DNA from: Ramazzottius varieornatus
Lineage: Eukaryota; Tardigrada; Eutardigrada; Parachela; Ramazzottiidae
DNA: 64,000 bases
NCBI GenBank assembly: GCA_001949185.1
Contig: BDGG01000002.1
Coordinates: 4,516,448 to 4,580,447, forward strand
Reading direction: 5' to 3'
In this document: in pieces, positions 60,501 through 64,000 of the stretch
Position numbering within the stretch: the first letter of the stretch is position 1
Layout of the letters: each line of letters begins with the position of its first letter
The notes under the pieces: generated by a model
The model's database searches: none
Seen by the model: the letters and a program-made list of their open reading frames with translations, nothing else
What the model was told of the DNA's origin: nothing
Position numbers and translations under genes: made by a program

Positions 60501-61463
60501 AGAGTTTGCTAGTGAATTATACTTTCTAGATTTATGCAAAACCTCTTCTTATGTTGATCGTACCGTTTGGACATTCATCCTTTATGTTTATAGCGCAGCT
60601 GTTGGTTGACTTCCGGCGGGACACAGCTTTACGGAGCGCGGCTAGAACGTTAGTATCTTCGGGTAGTTCATCGTCCTGCCGATCGTCCAAGGTATCCGCC
60701 TGACGATGAACTCTGAACAGCAAATGTGGTTCGCCGGTAGGTTCGTCAAGAAACCTCTTGGCTAATCTTCGAGGGACTGGGGATAAACGGTAAATCGAAC
60801 CGTTCTTGTACAGATAACCACGCTGAAATTAAAATAGTTGGCCTATTAACAGTTTATTCAGTTTTTCCTGAAATTAGGTACCAGAAGCTCCAGATTAGAC
60901 TTCGATGTGTGGACCGCGGCACTCAAGTCTTCAGTTCGCGCTTGGTAAGCGCATGTTCCGGAAGTCGAGAAGCGGCTCAGTGGTTGATCCGAGGGGTCTC
61001 CGCTGGTGATGTCGAGATCGGGGGCTATATGGGGACTAAGCATCAGTTGCATATCCCATTCTTCGCCGTAGGCCTCGAACCGCCGTCGGATGGACAGTGG
61101 ACAAGCACTGGAGTTCGCGCTGGCCTGCGTATCCTGATTTGCATTTGCAAGGTAACTTGTTTGATATGCATCTTAGAATCAACAGCAAAAAAAAATCATT
61201 AGGAAAGAAAACGTGGTGTTGATGTGCTGTGGGTATGTGTGAAGGCCGAGTAAAGACTCCAGTCATACTTCAGTGGCTGGCTTACCATTTTCGGTAAGCA
61301 AGGCCCGCGGATAACTCGGTCCGAATGCACTGTTGTGCTCGCCATCTGTCATCAGCGTGTGAAGTTGCCGAGCGGGAAGGCTTTCTGCAAAGCTTAGACC
61401 GACTAGAATGAGGGCCGTGACAAGTGTCCAGTTTTTCTGAAGCAACATTCGAGTCCGAGACAT
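57551..61463 (-). CDS. ADAMTS-type secreted metalloprotease
   Basis: A zinc protease of the extracellular matrix (M12B/reprolysin type). The ATG at 61463 starts a signal peptide (LVTALILVGLSFAESLP). Prodomain exons lie near 61060-60860 and 60830-60535, including a basic PRRLAKRF stretch. The catalytic domain starts near 60400 (ATIELAIFVDADA). The zinc site is split by an intron: YMVAHEIAHN (59660-59625) joined in phase to LGLFHDGEQNDC, giving HExxHxxGxxHD, with the Met-turn YIMSPARRW. A disintegrin-like part follows (KLPGQIYSANSQCAM; TICNSLKCRQTRG), then one thrombospondin type 1 repeat (WSSWTTGSCDSGC). The cysteine-rich part has CAIYCRAENSD, FPDGTMC and YYCLDRQC, and the stop is TAG at 57551-57553. 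The order is that of ADAMTS. It is short, with no further TSP1 repeats. Confidence 0.85.
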
Positions 61464-62134
61464 CGCAAAAACAGCAAAAATGTAGGGAAACCAGAGTCCG
61501 GCCAATCGTACGCGGCTCGTCGACCTCTTCGGCCAGACAGATGATCAGAAGTGAGGGTTCGATCGTTAGTTCGTTAGATTATACCGGATCGAGCTGAGTC
61601 TCGATGTCAGCATGCAACCATCAGTTTTGGCGTGATCAAGAGGTGGCACATGGCGCATTTCCGGTCGTCCACTAGCATTGATCTTGAAATTTGCTTGTGC
61701 TTTGGCAGTTCCGTGCAACGAGGTGTTTGCCAATTGCCTTTACATAAGCGCCCTCGAAGTGTCTACAGTCGTTCAAGCTGATGGTTTTGGCGGCAGGTTG
61801 CAAGGTTACACCTGACCACGGGATCACAAGCCATTCTAACTACGTCAAGGTACCCTCGATATTCTTGGAAACACTTATTCATTGTAGTTACACCAATAAA
61901 GCTTCGGTGTTGCGGAAGCATATGGTGAGCTTATGGCCTCTTACGTAGTTGCTTGCATAAGGTTGTGAGGTTCTGCATCGACGAGAAGCACGGAAAAACC
62001 CATGGCGAACTTCAGACCCATGGACCTTCTTCCGGATGTTTTCTCAGAAATTGAAAGAAAGGTACGTACTGTACGATATCGATTTGCGTAAGAATGAGAT
62101 GGGTGAGGTTGCTTCCAGTTTCCAAAGCAGAAGT
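61464..62134. other. Spacer, no gene seen
   Basis: The 5' flank of the ADAMTS gene and 3' flank of the next minus-strand gene. No supported frame or repeat was found. Confidence 0.5.
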
Positions 62135-63331
62135 TTACCGGAGCTTGTACGGGGACTGGCGACCACTATTACTGTCAACATGCTCGGTAGTAAGGTTCTT
62201 GTGGCTTTTGGTACTTCGAACCGGCAAACTTATGGGATGCATCGTGCCGCGCAGATCAATTTCTGGGTGTTCTAGGGTGGGCTCCTCCGACGGCTCGTGG
62301 TTGGCGGTCGGCCCGAAAATCCCTGCAGTCCCCTCCTTGAGTTTCTTGTATGTTCGATAGTCCTCGTTTTTAGGTTGGTTGACAATTGATTCAGTCTCCG
62401 CGATCACTGATTCTCCTCTTCCAGGTCGTAAAAAGGGCAGTTCGTAGTCGATCCCGCGGGACTTGTAACACCGTAGCATGAGGTCTTCTGGACCTCCAAG
62501 AACTTCTCGCAGAATGAACTGCAATTGGTACACCATTAGCACGATCATATACAGTATAGACGTGAAGGAAGTCATGCATACTCTGCCGGCAGCTTGCATC
62601 TGGTAGTCAGTGAGGTCCCGGGCAGACATGGAGCACAGTATAAGCGAAAGTCTTTCCAGCGCAAAGTTAAAGTTGTCCCACGGTACGCTGAAGAATTTCT
62701 CAACGATCTTCATTGGCTTTGTCGTTCCCATCATGATTTTACATTGATCTTTCAAATCTTGAAACCTGAGAAAAAATAGGCCGTGTCAAAAAGAGAGGTA
62801 TGGACGAAACGGTGCGAAGTCTCCTGTGCATAACAACGACTACCATGTGTTGACGCGAAAAACATCTTTCTTCTGGTGGAACTTGTCCGCAAAAGTTTCT
62901 TTCTTCCGTTTCAGGGCTCGTTCCTGCCAGTTCGGATTTTTCAGAGCAAAGAAGACTTCCCTGAAATATTACTATAACCAACGAGAACGGTCATCAGATC
63001 AGGGCAACATACTCTTTCTTTCGTTGCAAGTATTTCTCGTATTTGACTCGCTTTGTCCTTTCCGCCTTCTTCCAGCGTTCGTGGACTGTGTTCAACAGGT
63101 GTCTAGCGTTGTCGGTCGTTACTTTTCTTTGCGTCCTATACAAATCGCGAGTAACCAAAGAGATGAAAATGTTCGCAGCTGAGCGTGGCACTAACTTCCT
63201 GACAATGGTCTGTAGGCTTAGTTCGCTCTTGACGGCCTGGAACCGATTGTGGATCTTTGAGATGACTTCAAGCCAAGGGGGATTACCGTTGAATCGCCAT
63301 TCGTCAACGCCGGTTCTAGAAGGGATATATA
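62135..63331 (-). CDS. 3' part of an unrecognised gene with one hydrophobic segment
   Basis: Three or more exons. One begins after acceptor tatatatcccttctag near 63331 (TGVDEWRFNGNPPWLEVISK, a Lys/Arg-rich helix ending KYEKYLQRKKE). One spans about 62959-62848 (EVFFALKNPNWQERALKRKK). The last runs from about 62765 to the stop at 62135 and contains VCMTSFTSILYMIVLMVYQL, a likely membrane helix, then LGGPEDLMLRCYKSRG and a hydrophilic tail. I do not recognise the family. The 5' exons were not found and probably lie beyond the window or in the stretch to its end. Confidence 0.55.
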
Positions 63332-64000
63332 TGACTAGCAAGTGGTTTTGACCACTGAAGAGGCCGAGCGAGCGCGATTACACTACAGTAGCCAGACGGT
63401 ACATTTAGTCGAGCACAAAACCGAGTTGGGAAAGGCGCGCCTCTTCCACAGCCTTCTCACGCGTCTGCGGAGGGTTGGCTCGGTCGTCCGCCCCTCGGCT
63501 GAGTTGAGCGAGGGAACACTGAGCTTTGGGAAACATCACGGGGCGCAGCCCCCTGATGATGAGATCGGTCGTACACGCCTCGCCAAGACGTGGGGGCTAA
63601 CCAATGCGGCCAGGTTTATTCAGAATCGTTAGGAGTCATAGGACCCTGCGAAGAAACCTACAACTGCCTTGCGCATAGCACGACGTTCTACGTCGCCTCC
63701 TATCCTTCTCAATACGACTGCGAAGCTGGGACGACTTTTTAGCACCGATTCGATGAAGTGGCGCATTCGTTTTCACTGTGGTGTTTGCGATAGCAATATT
63801 GCGATTAAATTGTCGAAAAGAATGGACGATACACTAGTCCTCCTCACGACGAGCTATTTATGTCGCAAACGGTTGATTAAAAATTTGAGTTGCTTGATCA
63901 ACGGAAATTAGTCGTGAGTGAGGCAAAATTGGATTTTTCGCAAGTCTCGGAAACGGGACCGGAAATGCGCGAGTTTTGCGGGGTAGGTTTGTAGGCAAAC
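63332..64000. other. Right edge, nothing supported
   Basis: Probably intron or upstream sequence of the preceding minus-strand gene. Plus-strand frames (63342-63632, 63669-63911) have no domain resemblance or splice support. Confidence 0.4.

Noticed and set aside
63750-63800. GAAGTGGCGCATTCG as another foldback copy
   Set aside because: No GCGCCACTT partner and no tip sequence nearby.

Overview
This is animal nuclear DNA. Every gene is split by short introns (roughly 50-900 bases) with GT-AG borders. The proteins are metazoan neuronal and extracellular types: a metabotropic glutamate receptor, synapsin, an aminergic GPCR, masquerade, ADAMTS, and an LDLa/SRCR/trypsin mosaic. A masquerade-type protease homologue and small introns point to a compact ecdysozoan genome. 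A tardigrade is my best guess, but nothing here proves the phylum.

Layout, left to right: group-I-like metabotropic glutamate receptor (872-9098, -); secreted Cu/Zn superoxide dismutase (10837-11807, -); a region of weak coding signal holding a BACK-domain fragment (13758-14380, +) and small inverted-repeat elements; an unrecognised single-pass membrane protein with furin-like sites (15435-18091, -); a five-clip masquerade-like protease homologue (18869-23641, -); a giant type II transmembrane mosaic protease with five LDLa-SRCR-trypsin modules and a terminal MAM domain (24827-41768, -); a small type II membrane protein with LDLa, a SEA-like region and an antistasin-like tail (42619-43883, -); an aminergic GPCR (45231-47714, +); an unrecognised acidic, probably nuclear protein (47987-51329, -); synapsin (52575-56279, -); an ADAMTS-type metalloprotease (57551-61463, -); and the 3' part of an unrecognised gene (62135 to about 63331, -).

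The stretch 18869-43883 reads as a cluster for extracellular proteolysis. It has a catalytically dead clip-domain protease homologue, a membrane-anchored polyprotease with one intact and four decayed protease domains, and a membrane protein carrying a candidate protease-inhibitor domain. All three are on the same strand.

Introns and spacers carry several small inverted-repeat elements. The most striking is a foldback family of about 120 bases built on the stem CAAGTGGCGCAC/GTGCGCCACTTG. It has seven clear copies and one doubtful one, in introns of four genes and in spacers. At least four other MITE-like inverted repeats are present. Exon borders were read by eye from splice consensus and reading-frame phase. 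Where borders are given exactly, the phase was checked across the junction; other gene spans are approximate inside.
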